Notes under the pieces: generated by a model | Databases searched by the model: none | What the model was told of the DNA's origin: nothing | The model's input: only the letters and a program-made list of their open reading frames with translations | Part shown: piece by piece, positions 47,873 through 59,250 of the stretch | How positions within the stretch are numbered: the stretch's first letter is position 1 | How the letters are laid out: the number at the start of each line of letters is the position of its first letter | Position numbers and translations under genes: made by a program | Source of the DNA: Labia minor | Taxonomy: Eukaryota > Arthropoda > Insecta > Dermaptera > Spongiphoridae | Assembly: GCA_963082975.1 (NCBI GenBank) | Contig: OY720348.1 | Span: 20,079,146-20,143,145, forward strand | DNA: 64,000 bases | Direction: 5' to 3'

Positions 47873-48365
47873 AGTACCTGGTTCACCGAGCCGCCGTACT
47901 TTAAAAAAAATATTCCTTATGAATTATGAATATTTAAGTTTAAAATAATTATTTAAAATAAATAAACGACAAGTATATTAAATAATTTCAAATAATTTAA
48001 AAGAATTGTTCTAAAACATACAGCACTTAAACGTACGTATTAATGCACTGAAAGTCAGAAAAGTATGGCCTGTGAATATAACAAAATATATATTTCGTAA
48101 TTTGATATTTTTTATTTTATCTTATTTACAATATTTTGTATTTAAGGAAGCGCTGCCCGGCGCCATTATTTTTTTTTATTATTAAAATTCTTATTTTAAA
48201 TTAAAAAAAAAAATAACAAAGATGATTTTTCCCAAGGCTGAAACCAATACAGATCGAATTTTCTTTATAAATATTATTTATGGTGTGAATTTCAAAAAAA
48301 TCCTTCGAGCGGTTTAATATTTCAAAAATACAAATATATATATATATATATATATATATTTAAGA
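47873..48365 (+). repeat. Interspersed repeat family B, copy 3 (in the secreted-protein gene's intron)
   Basis: Starts GTACCTGGTTCACCGAGCCG, then GTATTAATGCACTGAAAGTC, TTTGTATTTAAGGAAGCGCT, AACCAATACAGATCGAATTT, TATGGTGTGAATTTCA and CTTCGAGCGGTTTAATATTT, and ends in a TA run. It lacks the internal duplication of copy 1. Confidence 0.8.
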
Positions 48366-48913
48366 TAATTAAAATAATATTCTATGGGAGTATCAGTTAG
48401 CTATTCCCCATTCAGACAAAAGTTTGTTGTAATTTAGATTCAGATGATTTAGGTTTCAGTTGATAAATTAAGATGACATTGTTAGATAGAAAGAAGATAA
48501 AGAGAAAGAGGATTTTTATAATTTTTATCTAAATATTAATTAACATCAAAAGGGATTTTAATTTTAATTATTATTCTGTCTAAGAAATCAATCCTCGAAA
48601 GGATCGTTTCCGTTTGGATTGAATTAGTGGAGGAGAAGGGGGGGCTGAATAAGAAATTTCATGTTTTTAATATAACCAAACCGCAGAAGCCTTGAAATGA
48701 AGGAAGGAAGTATGATTATGAATTCCAAAAACAAAACATCTTTATCCATTCTATGTTATTTTATTATTTAAATTTTGAGAAAAATATTTGTAAATATAAT
48801 TTTTATCTCATTATATTTTTTTTCTTCATCTTTTATAAATAAAATATTGAAGTAAGCTAAATTGGAATAGAATTTCATTGAAATTGGACTTTTGTTTTTC
48901 TTTTCATTTTCAG

Positions 48914-49345
48914 ATGCGAGTTCTCTGGATGTTCTTTGCTTTGGTGGTGACCATTGCCGGGCAGAAACCCTCTTTCGCTCCAAATCGACCACCAGGACCC
49001 TCGGTCCTGCCTCAATATGAGGAGAACGTTGCTGCGGCAGCTGCAGCTTCGATTCTTGGTGATCGTTTTGGAGCCGCAACAGGGACTTCTCAACCTTCTT
49101 CCGAGACGACCACCACCCCCAGACCTCTCACTGAAGAAGAGCAGGCCGTGAAAGGGGTATACCCGGGGGTGGACGATGATCTGCTTCGTCAAATTAGCCA
49201 ATGGCCAAAGGAGAGGCAACCTTTCTGGTATCTGAATGCTGCTCACATTCAGAGTCACCGAGGACAACCGGGCGCTCCAGGATTCGCCCCTCCAGCCACC
49301 ACCAATAACTTCCCGGCTCGCTCCTCATTCCAGCGTTCTAATTGA
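48914..49345 (+). CDS. Small secreted protein, unrecognised, 143 aa
   Basis: Likely extracellular. The ATG lies directly after an acceptor. Residues 1-16 (MRVLWMFFALVVTIAG) form a signal peptide with cleavage probably before QKPS. The mature part has a Pro-rich start (PNRPPGPS), an Ala run (about 39-46), a Thr/Pro linker (TTTTPRPLTEEE), then PGVDDDLLRQISQWPKERQP with FWYLNAAH, which looks like the conserved core, and a Gly/Pro/Asn-rich end with SSFQRSN. There are no cysteines, no Rebers-Riddiford chitin-binding motif and no clear dibasic peptide array, so neither a typical cuticle protein nor a neuropeptide precursor is supported. The whole CDS is in one exon. I do not recognise the family. 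Confidence 0.8.
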   Translation: MRVLWMFFALVVTIAGQKPSFAPNRPPGPSVLPQYEENVAAAAAASILGDRFGAATGTSQPSSETTTTPRPLTEEEQAVKGVYPGVDDDLLRQISQWPKERQPFWYLNAAHIQSHRGQPGAPGFAPPATTNNFPARSSFQRSN

Positions 49346-49389
49346 TTGACTAATCAACCTAAACTTTGAACATGAAGAAGATATTACTT

Positions 49390-49395
49390 AATAAA
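49390..49395 (+). terminator. Polyadenylation signal of the secreted-protein gene
   Basis: AATAAA about 45 nt after the stop codon, followed by a T-rich stretch. Confidence 0.55.
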
Positions 49396-49667
49396 TTCGC
49401 TCATTTTATAGAATTTTTTTTTTTTTATTTTATTATTCTTTCCTTTTATTAAAAAAATCAATCAATTGTATCATAAAAGATTTCATATAAAATAATACTA
49501 ATCAGATTAATATTTTATTATTTTTTTTTATTCTGTTGAAATTTTATATCGTTTCTCAAATTTTCTATATCTGTGAAAATAGTACGTTTTTAACATCACA
49601 AATGGAAAAATCAATTATTTATAGATCTTGGATTTAGAAAATGATGAAGAAGAATTGTTGTTTTTTA

Positions 49668-50112
49668 CTATCTCGCCAGAGATAATGAAATTTGGTACAT
49701 GGGCATTATTCAAAATTCGTAGCTTTCTATCAACTTTTGAGAAATGTAGCTCATCCGTAAGAGGCTCATTACCTACCCCGTTTTCATTTTTTTTCCTGTA
49801 AACTGACCGTAAAAATAAAGATATATGTTTGATACTTTTTCACATGATTAAAAATTGTATAAAACTGCTATATATACAATTTCATCTTGATTGAATCGCT
49901 GAAAGTACCGGAATTAATTTCTTAACATGTTGACTGCTAATCACGCGCCAGCACGTGACGTGCTGTCATCAACTTAGAGCCAAACACGCGATGGTTTAAT
50001 ATATATTTATTAATTTATAATTTATAATTAACTAAATTTAATTTAAATATAATATATGTTAATTAATCCAATTCAAAATTTGCGAGATAGTCGAGTGAAG
50101 ACACTCCAGATT
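49668..50112 (-). mobile_element. Repeat family A, copy 7
   Basis: Inverse orientation: it starts ACTATCTCGCCAGAGATA, then jumps to AATGAAATTTGGTACATGGG (the 3' quarter is deleted), contains CGCTGAAAGTACCGG, AATCACGCGCCAGCACGTGA and AAACACGCGATGG, and ends GCGAGATAGTCGAGTG and ACACTCCAGA. It lies just downstream of the secreted-protein gene. Confidence 0.85.
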
Positions 50113-53100
50113 CTTAAATAACTCTAAATATAATCCATATTTGTGAAAGTGCATCCTCATATTTCTCCAACACCTCTGGGAAGATTAAATCTTATTGACC
50201 AATTAATACCAATTCCTGTTGTAATATTTTTAATTTTTTTTTTATTTTATTTCCAAAATTTTTCAACCTTAACCTGAGTTATTTATCTTTTTTTTGCAAA
50301 TAAATATATATAATGGATTTAATTCATATATTTTTTCAATATAACTAAAACAAGTCAAAAGTATCCCTCTTTGTACTATTTACATGGATTTGTAATACTC
50401 ATTGTTCTTATATCTTTTTTATTAATACTCAACTCAACTTATTAATCTTATTGATACTTTAACTTTATAAAAAAATTGGAAAAATATAAATTTTAATACC
50501 AATTAAATAATTTCCAATTTTTGTTTTATTTCTTATATTATATACGTGTATAAAAATTTGACAAATGGAATTTCATGGATAATAAGGAAAGGCATATTTT
50601 CAGGAAAATTCAATCAAAATGTCCATTAGAAATATTTAATTCATTGAACATTATTTAGTATCTAAAAATCGGTAAATATTACAAAAGCCTTTTAAATTTC
50701 AGACATTATAAATAAAATAAAAGAAACTATAAATCCTTAATAAGTCTTGAGATTAACGACTCTCCAAATAATTTAATTCTATAATAAAATGTTCATCTTG
50801 TACAGATAATTTTTATTGGTCGAATGAACAATCTAATTTACTTGAAGAGTCGAAAATAATTTACAAATACATCACAGAATACCACAAGATAATTCATTCT
50901 TCAGAACAACTTGAAAGAAGAATTCGAAATTGGAATATTCAATTAAGGAATGTTTATTAACAACAATATACATAATTATTTATTTGAAGAAATAATATAT
51001 ATACAAATAAAAATCTAATTTTTAAGAAATAACTAAAACTGAATGTAAACAAAACAACATAAATAAAATTCAGCTAGAAATTATCATTAAACAATTAATA
51101 AACAGAATTGAGTTTTGTGTGTATATTTTGATTTGGTCCAAGAATAAAAATGTTTGGTTCATGAATGAATTGAACTTGTGGATATATTTTTCTTGTGGTA
51201 TTTTTGCATAATTCTTGGCACAATATTAAAAAATTTCTTTCCAAGGCACTTGTTTTTAAAAATTCAGTCCTTGTACCTTTCTTCTTTATTAAAGTGATTA
51301 TTTTATCTGTTTATTTTGACTGATATGCAGATATAATTCAAATACATTACGATAAAAATGTCATTTAAAATTTTTGTTATAAGTATATATAAAAAATGAG
51401 GCAGATTCTAAGATTTGTAGGTTTATATATTTCTTTGTTAAAAATTCAGTACTTACAGTTTAAATAGATATATAATGTATAATATAATGGAAAATATAAA
51501 AAAGTTGATATATATATATATATATATATATATGATTCAATATTTTTTTTTATAAAAGTAAGAATAATACATAATTTCCAAACATCATTCTCTTCTCCGT
51601 GTTTAACCCTCACGACGTCTGTTGGTCAAAAATCTCTTGATTTTTTATTTATCAATGAAATTGAAAAGACTAATCCAAATATCAAAATAAATAAATAGAA
51701 TTACAATATATTCATTGATATCATTATGATGAATGATTTGTTCTCTTTGAGACAAAATGTCAATTCAGACAACATACATCATTTTTCTTTAAATGATTAT
51801 TTTTGTTAGTAATTTTGAATCATGAACAAAATCATATTTTGATAGAATGATAAAATAAATCAGCTAAATAGATTCAAAATGACTAATAAACAATAAAAAT
51901 AAATTTTAACAACACAATTAGCATTTTAAATTTTAAAATTAAAAAATATATTCATATGAAAGGAACAATTCAAAATTGAATACAATAGGTTGACATAATA
52001 AAATAAAAATTATAATTTTATAACATCATAATTAATATATTAAATGTGATATTATAGAAAAATTAAATAAAAATTAATAATTAATCACTTAGGTGTGGAA
52101 TGTTTATTTTTTTGTTTAATGGAATAATTCATAAAAAAATATCTTATATTTCATATTCAGAAATATACATTAGGCTGGAAGCTGCCCATAAGAATCTGAA
52201 CATAATAATAATTTAAAGACGACGTGAAGGTTAAAATATCACAGGATATCGAAAAAAGATAATAAAAAATAAAAATAAAATAAAAAATACGATTTGTTTT
52301 TTATTAGTTATCGTTTTTTTACAAGTAAATATTAGCAAGTTTATTATCATTGATAAAATGTAAATATTATTTAAAATTCAATTAAAACTATAATTCTTTT
52401 GTATTCAAAATAAATTTAAATAAAAATAAAATATTTTATATAGAATATAATGAAATCAATGTATACCAATAATAAAAATGAATGAACAATTGATTTAGGA
52501 ATGTACATATATTAAGAACAGAGAGAAGATTTATTTGTAAATGTTTAGAAATTATTTTAAATTAAAAAATATTACAAAAAAAATAAATAAAATAAAATAA
52601 AATTTGATAGAGGAAATTCAGTAAAATAAACTACAAAATAATAAATTCAATACATAATTATTAAAATTACTATATCTATTGCATGTATATATTTAGAATG
52701 CCATATAGGAAACCTTATAGTGGATTTATAATTTTTAAACGAAAGACACAATATAGCCATGAAAAGGAAATAATCACATAAAAGTTTGAAAGAAAAAATT
52801 ATGGTATTTTTCCGTTAATAAATTACTCAACCAAAAACTTTTTATTTTTTTTACGAAATGAGAATATATTTCGATAAAATTGAATTTTAAATTTTATATT
52901 AGATTATAAATTATTGTAATACGCTTCATTAAAATGTTTTTTTTTAAATTACCTAATTAGAATGAATAAAATTTAACAATTTATCTTTTTAAGATAATGA
53001 ATTAATATTTCAAGAAGATATATTCAATTATTTATGTAAAAAAAAATACCAAGAGCTTATATAAACAAAACATTGCATTATTCCCTTCAAATGCCTTATA

Positions 53101-53612
53101 AATTTAATAAAAAGAAATATAGTTTCCTGTATGTATCTTTAAAAAAATATTAAAAAAATAATTTGTATATAATATTATATTAATATTTAATTAAAAAATG
53201 ATTAAAATAGTTAAATAAGGCTTAACAGAAAACATATATTATATAATTTTAATGTATTAGTATTAAATTATAAAAAAAAAAGATTAGGAATGATTAAAAA
53301 TGTAAAATCCTAAACAATATAAAACATAAATTTAGGATATAACACACAAGATAAACATATAATAATTAAGTAAATAGAATTTTATAAGGAATAAATTTGA
53401 ATATATATGAATATGTGAATTACATATTGTAAATATAAAAGTTTAATTAATAAAAAAGTTATTTTCAATACATATAATATTAAAATTTGTTTTAAATATA
53501 TAATAATATGAATTTATGTATTTTATATAAATTAGACATAATATGAATAGATATATAATTAGTATGATTAGATTATAAAATTGAAAATGTGTATAATATA
53601 TAAAACATACAT
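50113..53612. other. Intergenic region between the secreted-protein gene and fimbrin
   Basis: Extremely AT-rich, with a (TA)n run at about 51,509-51,532. No gene, recognisable transposon or RNA gene was seen. Confidence 0.6.
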
Positions 53613-53618
53613 TTTATT
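53613..53618 (-). terminator. Fim: Polyadenylation signal of fimbrin
   Basis: AATAAA on the minus strand about 128 nt after the stop codon. Confidence 0.5.
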
Positions 53619-53745
53619 TTACTTCAACTGATAAAAGGATTTTATGATTCAGACAAAACATAGAAGGAATTATTAAAATAATTGAAACTTTAAATCACAG
53701 GTTTTAAACCAATAAATATTCTCGATGGATATACCTTAATGTAAT

Positions 53746-56700
53746 TTAAGCATTATTTTTGACAGAATCCATATTGGGAATGTAGTCCATGGCCATCAAA
53801 CAAGCAAATACCGTCATAATCATCTTCGGTTTTACCTCAGTGATATCTTCAGGAAGAGCATAAACTCTTGCTCCTGTCTTACGTGCATTTGAAATGGCGT
53901 ATTTGGCATTAGCTAAATTATCCTGTGAGAAAGTAAGAAAAAAATATTATAATAGTTAATTTCAATTGTAAGTATATTTATATTATATGTATTTATAATA
54001 TTAATTAATTGGTCATATAATGGATGATTACATTTTTAAAATTTATAGGTAAAATATAGAGGGGCAAATTGTGAATAAGCTCATTTTTTATTTGTAATTA
54101 AATAGAGCAGAGGTTTCCAAAAATACAATGCAATAATGTAAGGCAATATGATAAAAAAATAAAAACAAAATAAAATTTAGATAAATTAATAAAAAAAAAC
54201 TAAGAATATTTGTTAAGATTAGGGTAGTAATAAAAAATAATAAAGGATTTAAAATTAACAAAATTGAACAGAAACCAGAATTTAAAATTTAGAATAAATT
54301 GAGAATAGAATTAAAACTAAAATAAAAATGGATAGCTAAGAATTTCAGAGTTCAGTGAAACTACAAATATAGATAAAAATTTCAATTGTATTATTGAATG
54401 AAAATAAAATTAAATACAATATAATTTACCTCATCCGAGCCTGAATGTTTAACAAGGTCATAATTAATGGTTCCAGGTTTAATTGCATCAATTAAATCGA
54501 TGACAACTTTAGCATCTTTGAGTGAAGGATCTTGAAAACTTTTTAATTGGCTACTTTTGCCAGCTGAGACAAGTTTTGCATTAGCCCATGTTACGATTTC
54601 TTTCTCAACAATTGGACTACCTGTGTTGGCTAATTGAGTCAAAATGGAGAGGGTGTAAGCGCGCATTAATTGCCAGATAAGTGCTGAAATTCAAAAAAAT
54701 AATACATTTAGATACTAAAATGAAATTATTCATTTCAATTTGTAATTTCAAATAATTAATTAATAGTTTTACCAAGTGTAAGTGTTGCATTTCCATCATT
54801 GAGATCTTGACCAGCAATTCCCACAAGAGAAAATTTGAGTTGTTTACCAAGTTCCACGGCATAATTACAATTTTCAAGTTTTTCCATAAATTTTCGCAAT
54901 TTAGAAAATTTCCTTTCAAATTAAAAAATAAATTAATTTTTACATTTGCAATAAAATTATAAATATGTCTATATATATAACATAATTAAAGAATATAATT
55001 ATATCGATTGATTTTTAGTGAACGAGAGTAATCATTAAAATTCATTTAAATTTTTTTTATTTTAAATGGAATGTATTGTTTGGAATTAAAAAATATTAAT
55101 TTTTATTTAGAATATTTTATAATATTCATTAAGAAAAAGTAAACCTTGTAACAAAGCAGCTTAAAAGGCTTATTTTTGCTTCCTTGTTGCATATGCTCAA
55201 TTTCCAAAAAACATCGATATTTTTATATTTAGTTTAATTATAATTTAAATTTATCATATAAATATATTTATATACCGATGGACTTTATTCCAATTTACAA
55301 TTCCAGGTTTGATAATATCGTATAGTTGAAAAATTATAAGCCCGTCAGCCAAGTCTGAGTAGAGCCAGTTAACGTATGGTGTGACACCCATGGAATTCAT
55401 CCAATTTCGATAAGCTGGAAAAATAAATTTTAATTATATTAAATAATCTATTTTATTAAAAAAAAAAAGAAAAAAATGAATGTAATACTTTTTTCTTCAC
55501 GTGTCTCTTCAAGATTTTCAAGTCCTTCAATTTCACCCTCAGGTCTATCCAAACCTGGATGGTTATTAAATAAATTGGCCACAAATGCTAAATTTAATTT
55601 ATAGATTCCATTAACTACATCGTTGGGGGTGACAAAACTTCTGCAACCAAGTTTCGCGGCTTGTTGTAACATAATTTCTGCTCGACTCATGAGATTTGGT
55701 TCCTAAAAACAAACAAATAATACAATTTTGGTTATTTGTTAAATTAATAATAAATTTTAATTAGTAAAATTACAAAAATACAATTATATAAGATTGCAAT
55801 CATCTCAAAGTAAAAATTTGTAATGAGTCGCTCCTTACACATAATATTTATTTTTATCAAACCCTGATCTAATATAATAGAAGTTAAATATAATATTTAA
55901 CTCTTTAAACATGTAATTATAAATTGTTAAATACAACAACACTGTTTGACTGATAAATTTTATATGCAAGAGAGCTGTCAGTTTTTGTTTTCTTTTATTT
56001 AGGAATATATTTTTATTATATATGAAAAAAATCATAAACTTGGTTTATGACTTTCGTGTTAGTTATTTGATAATTACTGAATTTTAATAATAGAAATGTG
56101 TTTACCATAAGAGCTTGCATATTAACATCTGAATCAGAAGGTGCTATCTGTTTAAGGAGATGACTATATATTTCAGAATCAGAAATATCACTTTGGAAAT
56201 TTGTGCATCGCCTAAAAAAAAAATTAATGAAATATTTAATAATTAAATAAATAATTAAAATTATATATTATTTTTTATTAATTTAATAAAGATTTCAGTA
56301 AATAATAAAAAAAAATAATTAAAATAGATTTATACCTGGGGATTCCTGCCCGTTCTAAATGATGATTAACCCATCGTAAAAGAATGGCTTCAGGAGATAA
56401 TTTCATTAAGTCTTCAATTCGCTCTCCATGGAGAAGTAGAGTGGCTAAGCCTGGACAATTTTCTAAAGTAATTTGATTGAAAAGTCCTATCTATAGAGAT
56501 GAATATTAAAAAAAAAAAATAAACAATAAAAAAAATTAGTTAACATAGTTTTAATGTTGTTTGTTTTAGATAAGTAGAGATACTAACTCGGATTATTTGC
56601 CATAAAAGTCCAAGCACCAGGTGAGGTTTCCCTTTGGCCAGATCATGAGCATCAATATTGACAATATTGCAACCGATTGCTTGAGCGGAATTTAATACTA

Positions 56701-58314
56701 AAGTTAAATTTTCCAGTTTTGTATATAGAGTTAAATTTTTCTTATTAATAACTCTCTCATCAATTGTATCTGGACATGAATGATTAATTATTTTGCTAAA
56801 AAAAAATTTATTAAAATTAGTCGAAGAATTACATCAGCCAAATGAGAAAAAACAAAAAACAAAAAAAAAAGAATAAAATCTTACCATAGAAGGATACCAT
56901 CTTTTACTTTGTCATATAAAGATTTTCCTTCTGGATCAATTGGTAAAAGATGCCTCAAATCGGGGTCGCTAATAAGATTTGAGTTTACCCAATCACTGAA
57001 AGCAAGTTGCTCCTCTAAGCGAACCGAATGGGTTGTACCCTCGCTAGAGGCATCCGACATCCCTCCTAGTGTTTCAAGATTCTCCTTTTTTGAAACCAAT
57101 TGTTTAAATGTAGAAGCAACCTCTCCAGCTTTCAAGTCGGTACATAACTACGGAAAAAATTCAAATTATAATATAAATATATAAAATTATATATTATAGA
57201 ATCACATTGTTTAATAGTTTTATTTTATTATATCGGACGAGAGAGGGTGGTTATATATTAAAAATTTCTCAAGTATATATGTGTCACTCAGAAGCCAAAG
57301 CGATTAACTCCATCTTTAAAGAAACTGAGAAAATGAAGCCTAAAGTTCACAGTTTGTATTAAATTCCGGGTTATTGATTACAGAAAAATGTATATTGCAT
57401 TGCAATATTGAGATTATCAAGTTCATTATTCACTTCATGTTCCAGTTTACATTACATTACTAGCAAAATTTAAAAAATTGGATTTAATCGGTTTGGAGTC
57501 TGAGTGGCTCATATAGTATATTATTTCTTCCCACCCAGGATTACATATAAATATTATATATTTTATTTAAAAAAAAAACGTGAATCATTCTATTTTTTTT
57601 AATGCAATACATAGAATATAATTTTAATAAACAGACTAATAATATATTATCTGAAATAATATAATTATATATATATATATATACCTATATATATACATAT
57701 ATATTTGTGTATGCATTTGGACCAAAACATATTGTATCTTTGTTATAAAGATATATGAGATATATTCCAAATCACATAATTGAATAAAGTAAATATTCGA
57801 GATTGACTTTATAAATAAAGATCTTTTTGAATATATAATATATAATATATATATTTAATTAAAAAAAAAATTATACCTTTTCAAATTCGTTGAAAGAGAG
57901 TCGGCCCTGGCTTTTGGTGTTTCCTTTCAATTCAAATTCTTCGATCATTTGTCGGATTTTCCAGCCAGGGAGTTTGAAACCACATCCGTCTAATGCATCC
58001 TTCAATTCACTTAAATCTATATAACCATCACCATTTTTATCAATCTGAAACATATTCAATCAATCGAATATTAAAATGCGATAAATCTCATCAATCAACC
58101 AATCAATATAAACATTAATATATATATATATATATATTGATAATAGTTTTTCATCTAATGATTCTATAATTCCAATTATCTAACATAATTTTTTTCATAA
58201 ATTAATAAAAAAAATTATAAATAATAAATTAATAATATTAAATTAAAATTAGAATAGAAATTAAAAATATTGTGTTTTTATACATGTATACATATGTCTA
58301 GTATAATGTGTAAA

Positions 58315-58345
<31 letters not shown>

Positions 58346-59210
58346 TAAACGTTTCTGAAAATGAATTTAAGAAAATTAAAATATGGATATATCTTCTTAT
58401 TGTTTTTGAATAATAAAATAAAAAGGATCATCAAAAATAAATTAATCCAAGCTCGTGATTATTAAAATGATGTTAATTAAACTAATCATTGGTGATTAAT
58501 AATAAATCGTAGACCAATTTTAAAGAAAAAAGTTTCAGCCACATATCAGTGATTAATAGAAAATCTCTATGGTGTGATATTTTTAGTACATGTTCTGGTC
58601 CCCCACGGGCATACCGAAAGCAAAATATCTAAAAAATATATTTTTGGATTCAATAAGGCCTTTAACTTCTATTGAAATTTCATATTCAAATTTTTGTGTC
58701 CAACTTCTAAAAATCGAATAAAAGACTCTGTTCTGACTGTTTTCATTTATTTTCTCAATTTAAATATTTTAAAAATATTAATGAATATTTTGGTATCTAT
58801 CATAATGAAAATAAATTTATTCTATAAATCTTTAGTCACGTTATCTTAATTGATTCTTTATCGGATGTGTCATTAAATAAAAAATATTTGTTTAAAAACA
58901 CTTGAACTTATGATGTAGAATACTTAGAAGTAATTATAGGACTTAAGCAGAAAATGGATCCACTTCTCATTTGTACGTGTGAATGTGAATAAAATAGAAT
59001 AGCGATGTGAATCCATTAAGAGTAGTGTAGTGTATGCCTCCCACGCTTTCATTTGGGGTCCTTTTCCACACTCAAGAGAAGTCTGTGAGATCCATTGTGT
59101 TAGTAGCAAGTGGGACATTCCAAGAGCACAGGTGACACCGTCCTCTTGGAAACTGGCTCATATTCATATATTTTCAAGATCACAATCAAAATCTATCTAT
59201 TTCTTTTTCT

Positions 59211-59250
<40 letters not shown>

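Noticed and set aside
48768-49267. Minus-strand ORFs across the secreted-protein exon
   Set aside because: Antisense shadows; the plus strand has the signal peptide, splice acceptor, promoter and poly(A) signal.
56909-57184. Plus-strand ORF at 56.9-57.2 kb
   Set aside because: Antisense of a well-supported fimbrin exon.
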